From contig JAFLRN010000010.1 in the NCBI GenBank assembly GCA_022511385.1, positions 14,499 through 59,723 on the forward strand: 45,225 nucleotides of DNA, read 5' to 3'. Shown here piece after piece: positions 32,645-40,546 of this stretch. The notes beneath the pieces were generated by a model. It saw only the letters and a list, made by a program, of their open reading frames with translations, made no database searches and was not told the DNA's origin. Source of the DNA: Acetatifactor sp. Its GTDB lineage: Bacteria > Bacillota > Clostridia > Lachnospirales > Lachnospiraceae. How positions within the stretch are numbered: the first letter of the stretch is position 1; each line of letters opens with the position of its first letter. The translations under genes and the position numbers were made by a program.

Positions 32645-34060
32645 TTATATGCCTCCCTTTCGTGTGATCATAAAAGCCTGCTGTTCGGAACCAAGATAGA
32701 AACGGTCGCCAGCCTGTAAAGGAACCGCCTGATTTGCTGCAAGACGCTGTCCGGTCCCCAGAAAGGTTCCATGAGAGGAACCCAGATCTTTTAAGTACAC
32801 CTGTCCGTTCTGGTAAAGAACAGCACAATGTACTCTGCTGATACCGCCGACGTTTGCAGGGAATACCACATCATTTTTTGAAGGGTCTCTACCAATACGG
32901 ACAGTGCCATTGATAGAATAGCGTTTTCCTGTAAATACTCCTGCAGTTCCCTGAAAACGCATGCCACTGTCGTTGGGATTGATGTTGGGCTGGACCGGCG
33001 AAACCATAGTACTTGCAGCTGCTACCGTTTCAAATCCGCTTCCACTGTTGATGTTATCCGAATTTGCAGCGGAAACAGGCTGTTTCTTTTTGAAGACCAC
33101 AATCAGTACTACTGCAGCAATAACAACGGCTACTGCGATAACTATGATGATTATCTGGCTGGTACTCACCTTGGAAGCACCTGCCATCTCGTACGGAATA
33201 TTATTTTTATCCAGGAAACGGACTAATTCGGTCGTATTGATGGCATAATAATCCGCTTCCACTTGAGTTCCGTATAGAACGTTTGATTCAATATTTGCAT
33301 TGACCCCAATGACATAACCATCCTCGGTGACCAGAGGACCGCCGGAATTACCGTGCTGGATCGTTGCATCAATTGCGATTCGCTCAACACCTTTGCCATC
33401 ATTTACAACAAATCGGTTGATGGAACCCTTGTGTACTGTAGCATCTTCAGCTCCATAATGACTTGCCCCTGTATAATCGTTGTCAGCATTGCCGGGATAA
33501 CCCACAGTATAAATTGTATTGCCCACCATATCATCCGTAGGTATCAAGAGCTGAAGAGTGTGCCTTTTGTTAGTCGCATTTCTGATCCTCAACACAGCGA
33601 GATCTACTTTGTCTGTGTCCCCGTAGCAATCCACATAAGCAACATCGTAATCATTTGCCGAATAGTAAACTCTTAATTCACAACTGCTCGCATATAAAAT
33701 GATTGCATAACCATCATCAGTGTAGCTGTACAGTGTAGCAAACTCTCCTCCCTCGCTTGCATTTACATAATCATCAATAACATGACAATTTGTAACAATA
33801 TATTGCGGATCTTCACCGGAAGCACCGATAAAAAAACCAGATCCACCGGTAAAATCAGTATCTCCGATATCCTGCACCAATTGCAAATTTGTACCGTCTG
33901 TTATGTAAAGAGCGGCATTTTTTAAATGAAACACCACTGCCACCGTGCCTTCTCTCACGCTGTTATCAAATGCGTAGGCAGTGATACTCGAAAAACCTGC
34001 TACCAAGAGCGTGAATGCCAATAGAACCGCTGCAAATATGCGCTTTATTCTTAGTCTCAT
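32645..34060 (-). CDS. Extracytoplasmic trypsin-like protease with membrane helix and cytoplasmic FHA domain
   Basis: A 471-residue fusion. Residues 1-30 are a signal peptide (hydrophobic RIFAAVLLAFTLLVAGF, likely cut near AYA). A chymotrypsin/HtrA-like domain follows with His 93 (TNCHV), Asp 153 (KVDLAVLRI) and Ser 239 (QHGNSGGPLV), so the catalytic triad is complete. One membrane helix lies at about 302-323. The cytoplasmic tail ends in an FHA domain (about 380-465) with VRIGRDPSKNDVVF, ISRVHCAV and GSSHGTFLG, which binds phosphothreonine. Outside proteolysis is thus joined physically to inside phospho-reading. GGGAGG precedes the ATG. There is no PDZ domain. In the cluster it lies between the PP2C genes and the kinases. 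Its protease substrate is unknown. Confidence 0.87.
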   Translation of the reverse strand: MRLRIKRIFAAVLLAFTLLVAGFSSITAYAFDNSVREGTVAVVFHLKNAALYITDGTNLQLVQDIGDTDFTGGSGFFIGASGEDPQYIVTNCHVIDDYVNASEGGEFATLYSYTDDGYAIILYASSCELRVYYSANDYDVAYVDCYGDTDKVDLAVLRIRNATNKRHTLQLLIPTDDMVGNTIYTVGYPGNADNDYTGASHYGAEDATVHKGSINRFVVNDGKGVERIAIDATIQHGNSGGPLVTEDGYVIGVNANIESNVLYGTQVEADYYAINTTELVRFLDKNNIPYEMAGASKVSTSQIIIIVIAVAVVIAAVVLIVVFKKKQPVSAANSDNINSGSGFETVAAASTMVSPVQPNINPNDSGMRFQGTAGVFTGKRYSINGTVRIGRDPSKNDVVFPANVGGISRVHCAVLYQNGQVYLKDLGSSHGTFLGTGQRLAANQAVPLQAGDRFYLGSEQQAFMITRKGGI

Positions 34061-34132
34061 TTTGGTATTTACCTCCCACTATTGTCAAGTATTTTTTCCT
34101 TTAAGATAACGTTGTTTAGATACTCTCCTGTC

Positions 34133-34843
34133 CTATTGCTCCAGCCATAGGGCCGCCGCTGAATTATTGTCATTATCCTCCGGTACGCGTTCGTAGAGAA
34201 TCTCTCTCATCCTATTGAGCCAATCTTGCGGATTTTTCGCGGATCTCAGGCATTCTTCCATTTCATTTTCCAACACATATTCCCAAAATCCATCCGTACA
34301 AAGCAGGAATGCATGCTGTCCGGATAGGAGAAGTTCTTCCTTAGTATCCACCTTCAGGCTGCCTTCCTGACCCAGGGCACGCAACACCCGATTTCGGTCT
34401 TCGTGAAACCGGATCTGATCCGATGTAATATCCCCAAGAGTCACTGCAATCTGGGATGCACTGTGGTCTTTGGTCTGAAAAACCCAATTTCCATTGAAGA
34501 AATGGTACAATCTGGTATCCCCTGCATGAGCCCAAACGGCGTGGCTGTCCCTGATCACCAACACTACAATTGTGGTTTTCATGGCACAGCTTTCTGTCTG
34601 AATCCCCTGCACATGTTCATGTGCCTCCTGTACCAGTCTGGCGATCTCTTCTGTATCTGTTCCACCCTGCCAGCCATCACAGACCGTTTGGGCTGCCAAA
34701 GATGAGGCCTGCACCCCTCCACCGTGGCCGCCAAGACCGTCTGCTACCACCATGCATACTGCCTCTCCTTTTCTGATCTCCTTGACCGTATCCTCATTTT
34801 GAGGCCTGCCACCAATGTCGGAGTAGCTTGCTGTTTGAATCAT
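34133..34843 (-). CDS. PP2C-family Ser/Thr phosphatase (soluble)
   Basis: A 236-residue PPM/PP2C phosphatase that would remove phosphate from kinase targets. The metal-binding Asp residues are visible in VVADGLGGHGGG (about residue 35), AHAGDTRLYHF, LLCTDGFWEY and the C-terminal EDNDNNSAAALW. N-terminal SDIGGRPQNEDTV matches the RxxNED element. No membrane segment. It lies in the middle of the cluster, between the membrane phosphatase and the protease-FHA gene, all on the minus strand. Confidence 0.92.
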   Translation of the reverse strand: MIQTASYSDIGGRPQNEDTVKEIRKGEAVCMVVADGLGGHGGGVQASSLAAQTVCDGWQGGTDTEEIARLVQEAHEHVQGIQTESCAMKTTIVVLVIRDSHAVWAHAGDTRLYHFFNGNWVFQTKDHSASQIAVTLGDITSDQIRFHEDRNRVLRALGQEGSLKVDTKEELLLSGQHAFLLCTDGFWEYVLENEMEECLRSAKNPQDWLNRMREILYERVPEDNDNNSAAALWLEQ

Positions 34844-34894
34844 CCTTCCTACACCTCTTTACCTTTACTCAAAATGAGCTCCTTCCATCTTCTG

Positions 34895-35872
34895 TCAACA
34901 CTGCAAGATGATCGCTGAGTAATTATCCTGATTTGTAAAATTCTTTTCCTGAATGAGTTCTTGAAGTATCTCTACCGCCATTTGGGGCTCATTGGACAGA
35001 GCCTGGACCAATTCTTCCTTTTTCATCGCATTATAGACGCCATCACTCATCAACATGAACACATCACCGCGACGAATATCAATGGGTTCTGCTGGCAGGT
35101 CCACATGATCGATCCTCCCTTTTCCAAGGAAACTGGTGAGACCTGCGGCCCTTTCATGCGTCCTGGCATCCAGCAGAGTACCCTCGCCATTTAATGCCCG
35201 AACATATAATTCGTTTCGATATATATGCTCTCTATTGAGCTGATACAGAGCGCCGTCCCGCATCAGACAGATCCTGCTGTCTCCCACTGACAGATAATAA
35301 AATTTCTTATCCTTGATCAGACCCATCACCAAAGTAGAGCCGCTTTTGCTATAGTTTTCAGGACCAAGCATGGCATTCACTGCTATATTAGCATTACCAA
35401 GCAGTGATAACAACACCAGCTCCGGCTCTCCCTGTAAATTATAGAAGCCATCCATTATTGTAGTGACTGCCTTCTTGCTCACCTTATCGCCGTCCTGCAA
35501 GCCTCCCATACCGTCTGCCACTACTGCAAGCAATCCATGGGTAGGGATCATCTCCTCCGGCGAAACGGAGAAACAATCCTGTTGACTGCTCCTGGCCCCC
35601 TGTCCATGGAGTTTTCCAATAAGTATTCTCTCAAGCGGTTCCTTCTTACTGTCGCTTGAAAATTCCATGGCCTCCAACGCCATCTTTTTCTTTTTTCTAT
35701 GACGCACTAATAAAATGATAACAAAGATCAAAAGAATCAGAAGAATCGAGCATACTCCTATGACCCAGTATTTATGGTCAGCAACCCATTGTAATAAACT
35801 AAATTCTCCCTCAATTATACCATCACCACCCGATACCGATTTAATATCGGCATCAAGCAAAACGCCAATCAT
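34895..35872 (-). CDS. Membrane-anchored PP2C-family phosphatase
   Basis: A 325-residue protein with one N-terminal membrane helix (about residues 35-57, VIGVCSILLILLIFVIILLV) followed by basic residues, so the phosphatase domain is cytoplasmic. PP2C Asp residues occur in VVADGMGGLQDGD, LSVGDSRICLM, MLMSDGVYNA and TNQDNYSAIIL; SSQQDCFSV replaces the usual NED-type element. The short N-terminal part outside the cell (about 30 residues) has no recognisable domain. It overlaps the FHA gene by 4 bp (ATGA) with a GGAG site, so the two are translationally coupled. Confidence 0.9.
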   Translation of the reverse strand: MIGVLLDADIKSVSGGDGIIEGEFSLLQWVADHKYWVIGVCSILLILLIFVIILLVRHRKKKKMALEAMEFSSDSKKEPLERILIGKLHGQGARSSQQDCFSVSPEEMIPTHGLLAVVADGMGGLQDGDKVSKKAVTTIMDGFYNLQGEPELVLLSLLGNANIAVNAMLGPENYSKSGSTLVMGLIKDKKFYYLSVGDSRICLMRDGALYQLNREHIYRNELYVRALNGEGTLLDARTHERAAGLTSFLGKGRIDHVDLPAEPIDIRRGDVFMLMSDGVYNAMKKEELVQALSNEPQMAVEILQELIQEKNFTNQDNYSAIILQC

Positions 35873-36489
35873 GACTCTACTCCTTTATTCCAGCTAAAGT
35901 GAGGGCCACAGAGCGCTACAAACATCAGTTGTGTGGATCCAATGGAGATGATATCGTAATTTTTGATCTCCACTGCATTCAACACTGTCTTTCCGTTAAC
36001 CTTCATCAGGTTACGTCCGGCAGACGGCCCTACATAATAAACTCCGTCGCTGCTGTCAAACGCGACCATAGCATGATTTTGACGGGAAATCTGCAGATCG
36101 CCCTGAATATGAATATCTCCTATTTCACGACCTATGTAATTGTATCCTGCATGAATCCGAAAATCATTGCCTTTTACAGGACCATCAATGCATACAAGCC
36201 AGCCAACGACCGGTTCCACCTGATTTCCCTCTGCTATATCTCCTCCAATGATCGTAGGGCTGGAAAAAGGATCAAGACCGTCAGATCCCTGTGCACCTTG
36301 AGAACGATATCCACCGGAGGGATCCATGGTGGGCGGAAAAGCTCCCGCCTGGGCGCCTGAGTTGCTGATGTCAATGGTCTCCGAGAAATGGTCAGGGACT
36401 ATGCCCTCACAGTGTGGGCAGCTGCTGTAGATCGCCGCGTTGTAAAAGTGTCCCTGCGGGCATTGTGTTAAATTGTTTCTTACTTCCAT
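35869..36489 (-). CDS. FHA-domain protein with N-terminal zinc-binding motif
   Basis: A 206-residue soluble reader protein. Residues 9-27 contain Cys pairs (CPQGHFYN...SSCPHCE), a likely zinc knuckle related to those of the cluster's kinases. A low-complexity linker (Ser/Gly/Asp) precedes an FHA domain (about 105-190) with YNYIGREIGDIHI, ISRQNHAMVAF, the variant GPSAGRNLMKVNG in place of the usual SxNGTxxNG, and KNYDIISIGSTQLMFV. A Thr- and Ser-containing segment before the FHA (SSPTIIGGD) could be a kinase site. GGAGG precedes the ATG. It overlaps the membrane PP2C gene by 4 bp. Confidence 0.88.
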   Translation of the reverse strand: MEVRNNLTQCPQGHFYNAAIYSSCPHCEGIVPDHFSETIDISNSGAQAGAFPPTMDPSGGYRSQGAQGSDGLDPFSSPTIIGGDIAEGNQVEPVVGWLVCIDGPVKGNDFRIHAGYNYIGREIGDIHIQGDLQISRQNHAMVAFDSSDGVYYVGPSAGRNLMKVNGKTVLNAVEIKNYDIISIGSTQLMFVALCGPHFSWNKGVES

Positions 36490-36557
36490 GTTTTTTTCCT
36501 CCTAAAATTATTTTATACTGCAAGTAAAATACTTCAGCTCAGATATGTACTGAATGG

Positions 36558-37193
36558 TTATTGAACCTGAAACAGATAGCCTGTATTTGCCAGGTAAAAA
36601 CTACTCCCCGGCGTTATCTGGACTGGATTATTGGGGGGCAGCTGCCTGCCATTTCCCAAAAAAGTACCGTAGGTGGAATTCAGGTCCACTAACACAGGAT
36701 GTCCCTGTTCCATTCGGATACAGCAATGATGCCTGCTGATTCCCGGTGATTCATTAGGAAACCTAACACTGCAGTCATTGTCCCTTCCAAACATCAGGCC
36801 GGCTGCACCCACATGATATATCCTCCCTCTCAGCGGTCCTGACATACAGGTTATATTGATGCTGACATTGATCGGATTATTGTATCCATTCGACATCATC
36901 GTGGGAAATATATGCCCTCCTCCATAGCTGCCCGTTCCCATGTCCCGTCGGATCTGGATATCCTGCCTTAAAACAAACACGGCAATGATAAAACCAACGG
37001 AAACGACCGCCGATACCGAAATACCTATAATATCCCCATCGAACAAGGCTCCAAATACCCCTCCGATGACAGAACATATTAATCCCAGCATTCCTGTATT
37101 GGGCTTTCCAAGATAACGTCCCAGCAGCATGGGAAATAATCCTATCACAGCTCCAATTGCGCCCAACCATATAATTCCTAAGATTATGATCAT
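36558..37193 (-). CDS. Membrane FHA-domain protein
   Basis: A 211-residue protein with three N-terminal hydrophobic segments (IIWLGAIGAVIGLFPML, MLGLICSVIGGVFGAL, IIGISVSAVVSVGFIIAVFV), then a cytoplasmic FHA domain (about 125-205): RIYHVGAAGLMFGRDNDC, GISRHHCCIRM, DLNSTYGTFLGNGRQL. The start at 37193 is set by GGAGAAA upstream; a start 30 bp earlier would add ten polar residues. It is the first gene of the kinase-phosphatase-FHA cluster and could be a membrane platform for phosphorylated partners. Upstream lies an AT-rich stretch with possible promoter pieces but no clear hexamer pair. Confidence 0.87.
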   Translation of the reverse strand: MIIILGIIWLGAIGAVIGLFPMLLGRYLGKPNTGMLGLICSVIGGVFGALFDGDIIGISVSAVVSVGFIIAVFVLRQDIQIRRDMGTGSYGGGHIFPTMMSNGYNNPINVSINITCMSGPLRGRIYHVGAAGLMFGRDNDCSVRFPNESPGISRHHCCIRMEQGHPVLVDLNSTYGTFLGNGRQLPPNNPVQITPGSSFYLANTGYLFQVQ

Positions 37194-37278
37194 CTGGTTT
37201 CTCCTTTCTCCGTTATTTGGCATTAAGATATAATTAGATTAACACATACTTTTTTGATATTGTCTAAACGGTTTCCAT

Positions 37279-37312
37279 AAAAAAGCTGTCTCCAAAATAA
37301 ATTGGAAACAGC
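37279..37312 (-). terminator. Intrinsic terminator after the YitT-family gene
   Basis: On the minus strand GCTGTTTCCAA pairs with TTGGAGACAGC (one mismatch), six-base loop, followed by six T (37284-37279). It isolates the YitT-family gene from the downstream FHA cluster. Confidence 0.85.
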
Positions 37313-37356
37313 CCATACATACACCTTCTATTCGCAACAATATAATCATATACTCA

Positions 37357-38274
37357 TCAAATTTTCTCGCTGAATATGCTCTTATATCCCTCTCCAAATA
37401 TTTCCGTAGCACTGGTAATGATCAGAAAAGCATCAGGATCCTCCTGCCGGACAATCTCCTCCGCTTTGTGGGACAATTGCTTTTTTACCACACAGAGAAT
37501 GACTCTTTTCTCCTGTCCGCTGTAGGCGCCGCTACCGGATATATAAGTTGCCCCGATGTCAAGCTCCTCCAGAATTCTTCCGGCAATCCGCTCAGGAAAG
37601 TCGCTGATGATAAAAAACATCTTCGCGCCATCCCGCCCATACAGCACCAGGTCCAGCAGCAGGGAATTCACCAGAACCACAAGCCCGGCGTATAAAGCTA
37701 CATCTATGTTCTTAAAAACGAATGCTGATCCCGTTACGATCAGGGCATCCGTGATCAGGAACAAAGAACCTGTTTTCAAGTGAGGAAACCTAAGCCGCAG
37801 CAGCTTGATGATGATATCCGTTCCGCCGGTGGTAGCGCCTGCCTTAAATACCAGCCCAAGGGCCACAGCGATCAGGGCACCGCCTGTCAGAGCCGCCAGC
37901 AGCGGATCCACTGTTACGGGGCCATATGGTGTGAGCCAGTTGGTAAAGAGGGATGTCAGCGCTGTGCAGTACATGGTGGACAGGATGAATCTCCAGCCAA
38001 ACTTCCATGTTCCCACGGCCAGAATGGGTATATTGATGATCAGCATCCAGGTACCTGTGGCCAACCCAATAATACGGTTCAAGATAATGGAGATACCGGT
38101 AACGCCGCCCGGTGCCAGGGAATTGGGATCCAGGAACAGGCTTACCGCTACGGCATATATCAAGGATGCAGCCGTAATCACGAGATAATCCCATATCCTG
38201 CGCTTTACTGTTTTTCTGGCCTCATAACGAATCTCCTTCTCCTGTTCTGAGTATCCCGTTATCTTTCCTGTCAT
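37357..38274 (-). CDS. YitT/DUF161 family membrane protein with DUF2179 tail
   Basis: A 305-residue integral membrane protein. The N-terminal two thirds hold about five to six hydrophobic segments (LVITAASLIYAVAVSLFL, GTWMLIINIPILAVG, ALIAVALGLVFKAG and others) with the family element NSLAPGGVTGISIIL and GATTGGTDIIIKLL. The C-terminal cytoplasmic part (about 215-300) is a DUF2179 ferredoxin-like domain ending in ITSATEIFGEGY. The transported substrate of the family is uncertain to me. The gene has its own extended -10 promoter, a leader with a hairpin, and a terminator, so it is monocistronic. Confidence 0.9.
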   Translation of the reverse strand: MTGKITGYSEQEKEIRYEARKTVKRRIWDYLVITAASLIYAVAVSLFLDPNSLAPGGVTGISIILNRIIGLATGTWMLIINIPILAVGTWKFGWRFILSTMYCTALTSLFTNWLTPYGPVTVDPLLAALTGGALIAVALGLVFKAGATTGGTDIIIKLLRLRFPHLKTGSLFLITDALIVTGSAFVFKNIDVALYAGLVVLVNSLLLDLVLYGRDGAKMFFIISDFPERIAGRILEELDIGATYISGSGAYSGQEKRVILCVVKKQLSHKAEEIVRQEDPDAFLIITSATEIFGEGYKSIFSEKI

Positions 38275-38303
38275 AATAAATTACCTTTCCATTCATGCGT
38301 CAG

Positions 38304-38334
38304 AAAAATCCGCATATTGATCATATGCGGATTT
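38304..38334 (-). promoter_or_regulatory. Perfect 12-bp hairpin in the YitT leader (attenuator or terminator)
   Basis: AAATCCGCATAT (38306-38317) and ATATGCGGATTT (38323-38334) are perfectly complementary with a 5-base loop; on the minus strand five T in all (38308-38304) run out of the stem. It lies between the ATPase stop codon and the YitT start, downstream of a predicted YitT promoter. It can therefore terminate the ATPase transcript, attenuate YitT, or both. Confidence 0.65.
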
Positions 38335-38364
38335 CATCAGCGGACTGTTTCGCTTCTTTTTTAT

Positions 38365-38370
38365 AGTATA
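38365..38370 (-). promoter_or_regulatory. Extended -10 promoter of the YitT-family gene
   Basis: Minus strand TGTTATACT (hexamer 38365-38370) with a weak -35 (TGGTAA) 17 bp upstream, in an AT-rich region. The predicted transcript would start near 38358 and contain the hairpin at 38306-38334 in its 84-base leader. Confidence 0.5.
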
Positions 38371-38427
38371 ACATCTTTTTAAAGATTTTACCATTATTTT
38401 ACTTAAAGAATAATTTTTTTTAAAAAA

Positions 38428-39672
38428 TTACTGATCCGATCTATCATTCAGCAGCCAATCTATCAGATTTAACGCCTTAATTCCCTCATAGGAGTTAATA
38501 TAGCTTCTGTCCATAGAAAGAACGATTTTTTCATAGTTATCCTGTATCATCTGCAACGGTCTCAGTTCTCGTTCCCTAACCTCCGGGGAAGCCATGCTTT
38601 CCGTCACCTGTATATACAGCTTCTCATTTGGTTTTTCAGCGACAAAATCCACCTCCGTCTCTCCGACCTTGCCGATATAGACCCGGTAATCCCTTCTGAG
38701 CAGCTCCAGGAACACGATATTTTCCAGAATATGTCCACGGTCAACATCACGGTAGCCAAGAAGCATATTCCGGAAACCTATGTCTATAATATAGTTTTTC
38801 CCCAAGGTCTTAAGAAGCTGCTTTCCTTTTACATCATATCTGCTCACCGGATAAAAGATATACGCGCTGGTCAACATGGAAATATATTTTTCTACTGTTT
38901 TTCCCGCAACATTTTTTCCTCTTTCTTCCGAAAAACCGCCTGTGCTGGCCAGTGTATTACCGATGCTGTTGGGAGATGCAATACTGCCAATGTTGGAGCA
39001 TAAAAACAGCACGATCCTCTGCAGCATATTCTGGTCTGCCTGATTGTTTCTCTGCAGGACATCACGCAGAATAACTGTGGAATAAATACCTTCCAGCGCC
39101 TGATTACTCCTGGCTTCATTAAACTGATACTCGCGCAGGATGGGCATGCCGCCAAATTGCAAATACCTTTGAAATTGCTCTTCCACTGTCACTGACAAAT
39201 CAAACTCATAAAAAGCAAGGAACTCTCTAAATGACAGCGGCAGCATCCGAATTTCAACATACCGTCCGGACAACAGGGTGGAAAATTCCGTTGACAACAG
39301 ATACGCATTGGAACCTGTAATGTATATGTCTACATCATAATCCAGTCGAAAGGATTCAATTGCCTTTTCCCAATGTGCAACTGTCTGCAATTCATCAAAA
39401 ATCAGATATGTTTTCCCTTTTGCCGGTATACGCTGGCTCACATAATCATAAAATGCAAGATAATCTGTCAGATTCCTGTATTGCAGGGATTCCAGATTCA
39501 TGTGGATCACATTGGTTTCCGAAATACCACTGTCCAGCAGATAGCGGTAAAATAAATTTAACAGGGAAGATTTCCCACATCTGCGGATACCTGTCACAAT
39601 TTTGACCAGGTCCACATCTTTATTTTGAATCAACTGCTTCAGATATACCGGCCGGTCAATTAGTTCTGCCAT
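38428..39672 (-). CDS. AAA-type ATPase with DUF4143 domain
   Basis: A 414-residue ATP-binding protein of the AAA_14/DUF4143 group common in gut Firmicutes and Bacteroidetes. The P-loop is VTGIRRCGKSSLLNLF (about residues 26-41), the Walker B-like strand is TYLIFDELQTV, sensor text IYITGSNAYLLSTEFSTLLSGR follows, and the C-terminal DUF4143 nuclease-like part has DFVAEKPNEKLYIQVTES. The cellular role of the family is not established. The promoter upstream is near consensus. Downstream a perfect hairpin can act as terminator. Confidence 0.9.
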   Translation of the reverse strand: MAELIDRPVYLKQLIQNKDVDLVKIVTGIRRCGKSSLLNLFYRYLLDSGISETNVIHMNLESLQYRNLTDYLAFYDYVSQRIPAKGKTYLIFDELQTVAHWEKAIESFRLDYDVDIYITGSNAYLLSTEFSTLLSGRYVEIRMLPLSFREFLAFYEFDLSVTVEEQFQRYLQFGGMPILREYQFNEARSNQALEGIYSTVILRDVLQRNNQADQNMLQRIVLFLCSNIGSIASPNSIGNTLASTGGFSEERGKNVAGKTVEKYISMLTSAYIFYPVSRYDVKGKQLLKTLGKNYIIDIGFRNMLLGYRDVDRGHILENIVFLELLRRDYRVYIGKVGETEVDFVAEKPNEKLYIQVTESMASPEVRERELRPLQMIQDNYEKIVLSMDRSYINSYEGIKALNLIDWLLNDRSDQ

Positions 39673-39700
39673 ATTCTACCCCCATACTATCTTTGAGTTT

Positions 39701-39728
39701 ATTATATCTAAAGCGTCAAAAATGTCAA
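39701..39728 (-). promoter_or_regulatory. Consensus promoter of the DUF4143 ATPase gene
   Basis: Minus strand TTGACA (39723-39728), 16-bp spacer, TATAAT (39701-39706), both perfect, 29 bp before the start codon. Just upstream lie GACTTGAAAGTC (a 12-bp palindrome with 2 central bases) and two copies of TTTTCGACTT, which may be operator elements. Confidence 0.8.
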
Positions 39729-39830
39729 TACTTTTCGACTTGAAAGTCTAAAACTTTGTTCGATAATATATTTTTCGACTTTTATTTCAAAAAATATTTC
39801 TGCCAACCAAGTCAGCAGCCCTGTTTTACG

Positions 39831-40268
39831 TCAATTTCTTTCATCCAAATAGACCTGAACCCTATTGTCGATGATCTTCACAACCTCGTTGACGGACTTG
39901 TCACCAGCCCAGTAAGCGCTCAACTCCTCGTTAATAATTTTTATAATTTCCGCATACCTTCCGGGCGCAGGCACGCACTGTTCCAGAAATGCGTTTATTG
40001 CCTGACTGTCTCTGGATAAATACCGGCGCAATCCCCAGGAGACATCTTCTGTCTCCTCATCTCAGGTCAAACCTTCATGAGTCCAAGGGATGTACTTCTC
40101 CACCCACAGCGCCTGTTCCTCCACTACCTCACCTGAGGCAGCAAAACTCGTCACCTTCCAATCCACCTCAGATATGCCTGCCTCCTCTGAGCCGGACTCC
40201 TTTCTTCCACAGTCGGCCATAAAGCACATACACAATAATGTAATAAAGTAAATTCGACATATTTTCAT
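39831..40268 (-). pseudogene. Decayed solute-binding lipoprotein gene (internal deletion and in-frame TGA)
   Basis: One reading frame with a single TGA at 40062-40064 joins two parts. The first 68 codons begin with a lipoprotein-like signal (ITLLCMCFMADCGRKES) behind a good GGAG site. The second part (from about 40061 down to the stop at 39831) ends in NEELSAYWAGDKSVNEVV and a tail RVQVYLDER that match the C-terminus of the intact lipoprotein at 40547-42730 (EEIGAYFTGDKSAKDTA, RVQLYFDER). The family is about 730 residues long, so roughly 580 are missing. I read it as a remnant paralog; a functional truncated lipopeptide of 68 residues is possible but less likely. Confidence 0.75.
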
Positions 40269-40330
40269 AGGCTCTCTCCTCGTCCAATTAAGTACTGTCT
40301 TTATCTTTCCATAGATATGCGCTTCTATCT

Positions 40331-40366
40331 ATTAACATCTCTTTAAGATTGTTTAAGATTCATTAA
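40331..40366 (-). promoter_or_regulatory. Four-fold TTAA[AT] direct repeats, OmpR-type binding site candidate
   Basis: On the minus strand TTAAT, TTAAA, TTAAA and TTAAT begin 10, 10 and 11 bp apart (plus-strand positions 40362-40366, 40352-40356, 40342-40346, 40331-40335). Helically phased TTAA repeats of this kind resemble PhoP-type boxes of OmpR-family regulators. They lie 63 bp upstream of the decayed lipoprotein gene. Confidence 0.5.
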
Positions 40367-40462
40367 AAATAAAATTATCTAATGCGACAATCCATCTTTT
40401 TATGACATATTTCTTTCATCCGACATCAATTTCTGTCCCTTCTCCAATTCCTGCTTCCCACA

Positions 40463-40499
40463 TAAAACTGACAGGATGCTCGAAATTGAACACCCTGTC
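40463..40499 (-). terminator. Terminator of the intact lipoprotein gene
   Basis: On the minus strand GACAGGGTG (40499-40491) pairs with CATCCTGTC (40478-40470; one G-T pair) around a 12-base loop, followed by AGTTTTA. It lies 47 bp after the stop codon at 40547. Confidence 0.6.
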
Positions 40500-40546
40500 T
40501 CTCTTTATTTTACAGATATTGATCTATACCACAGAGGTAAAACACC

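Noticed and set aside
37780..38250. 156-residue plus-strand frame opposite the YitT gene
   Set aside because: Antisense to hydrophobic membrane-segment coding; Gln/His/Cys-rich shadow with no start signal.
40062..40064. Selenocysteine at the in-frame TGA of the short lipoprotein
   Set aside because: No catalytic redox context, most of the family length is missing, and the intact paralog has no Cys/Sec motif there; decay is simpler.
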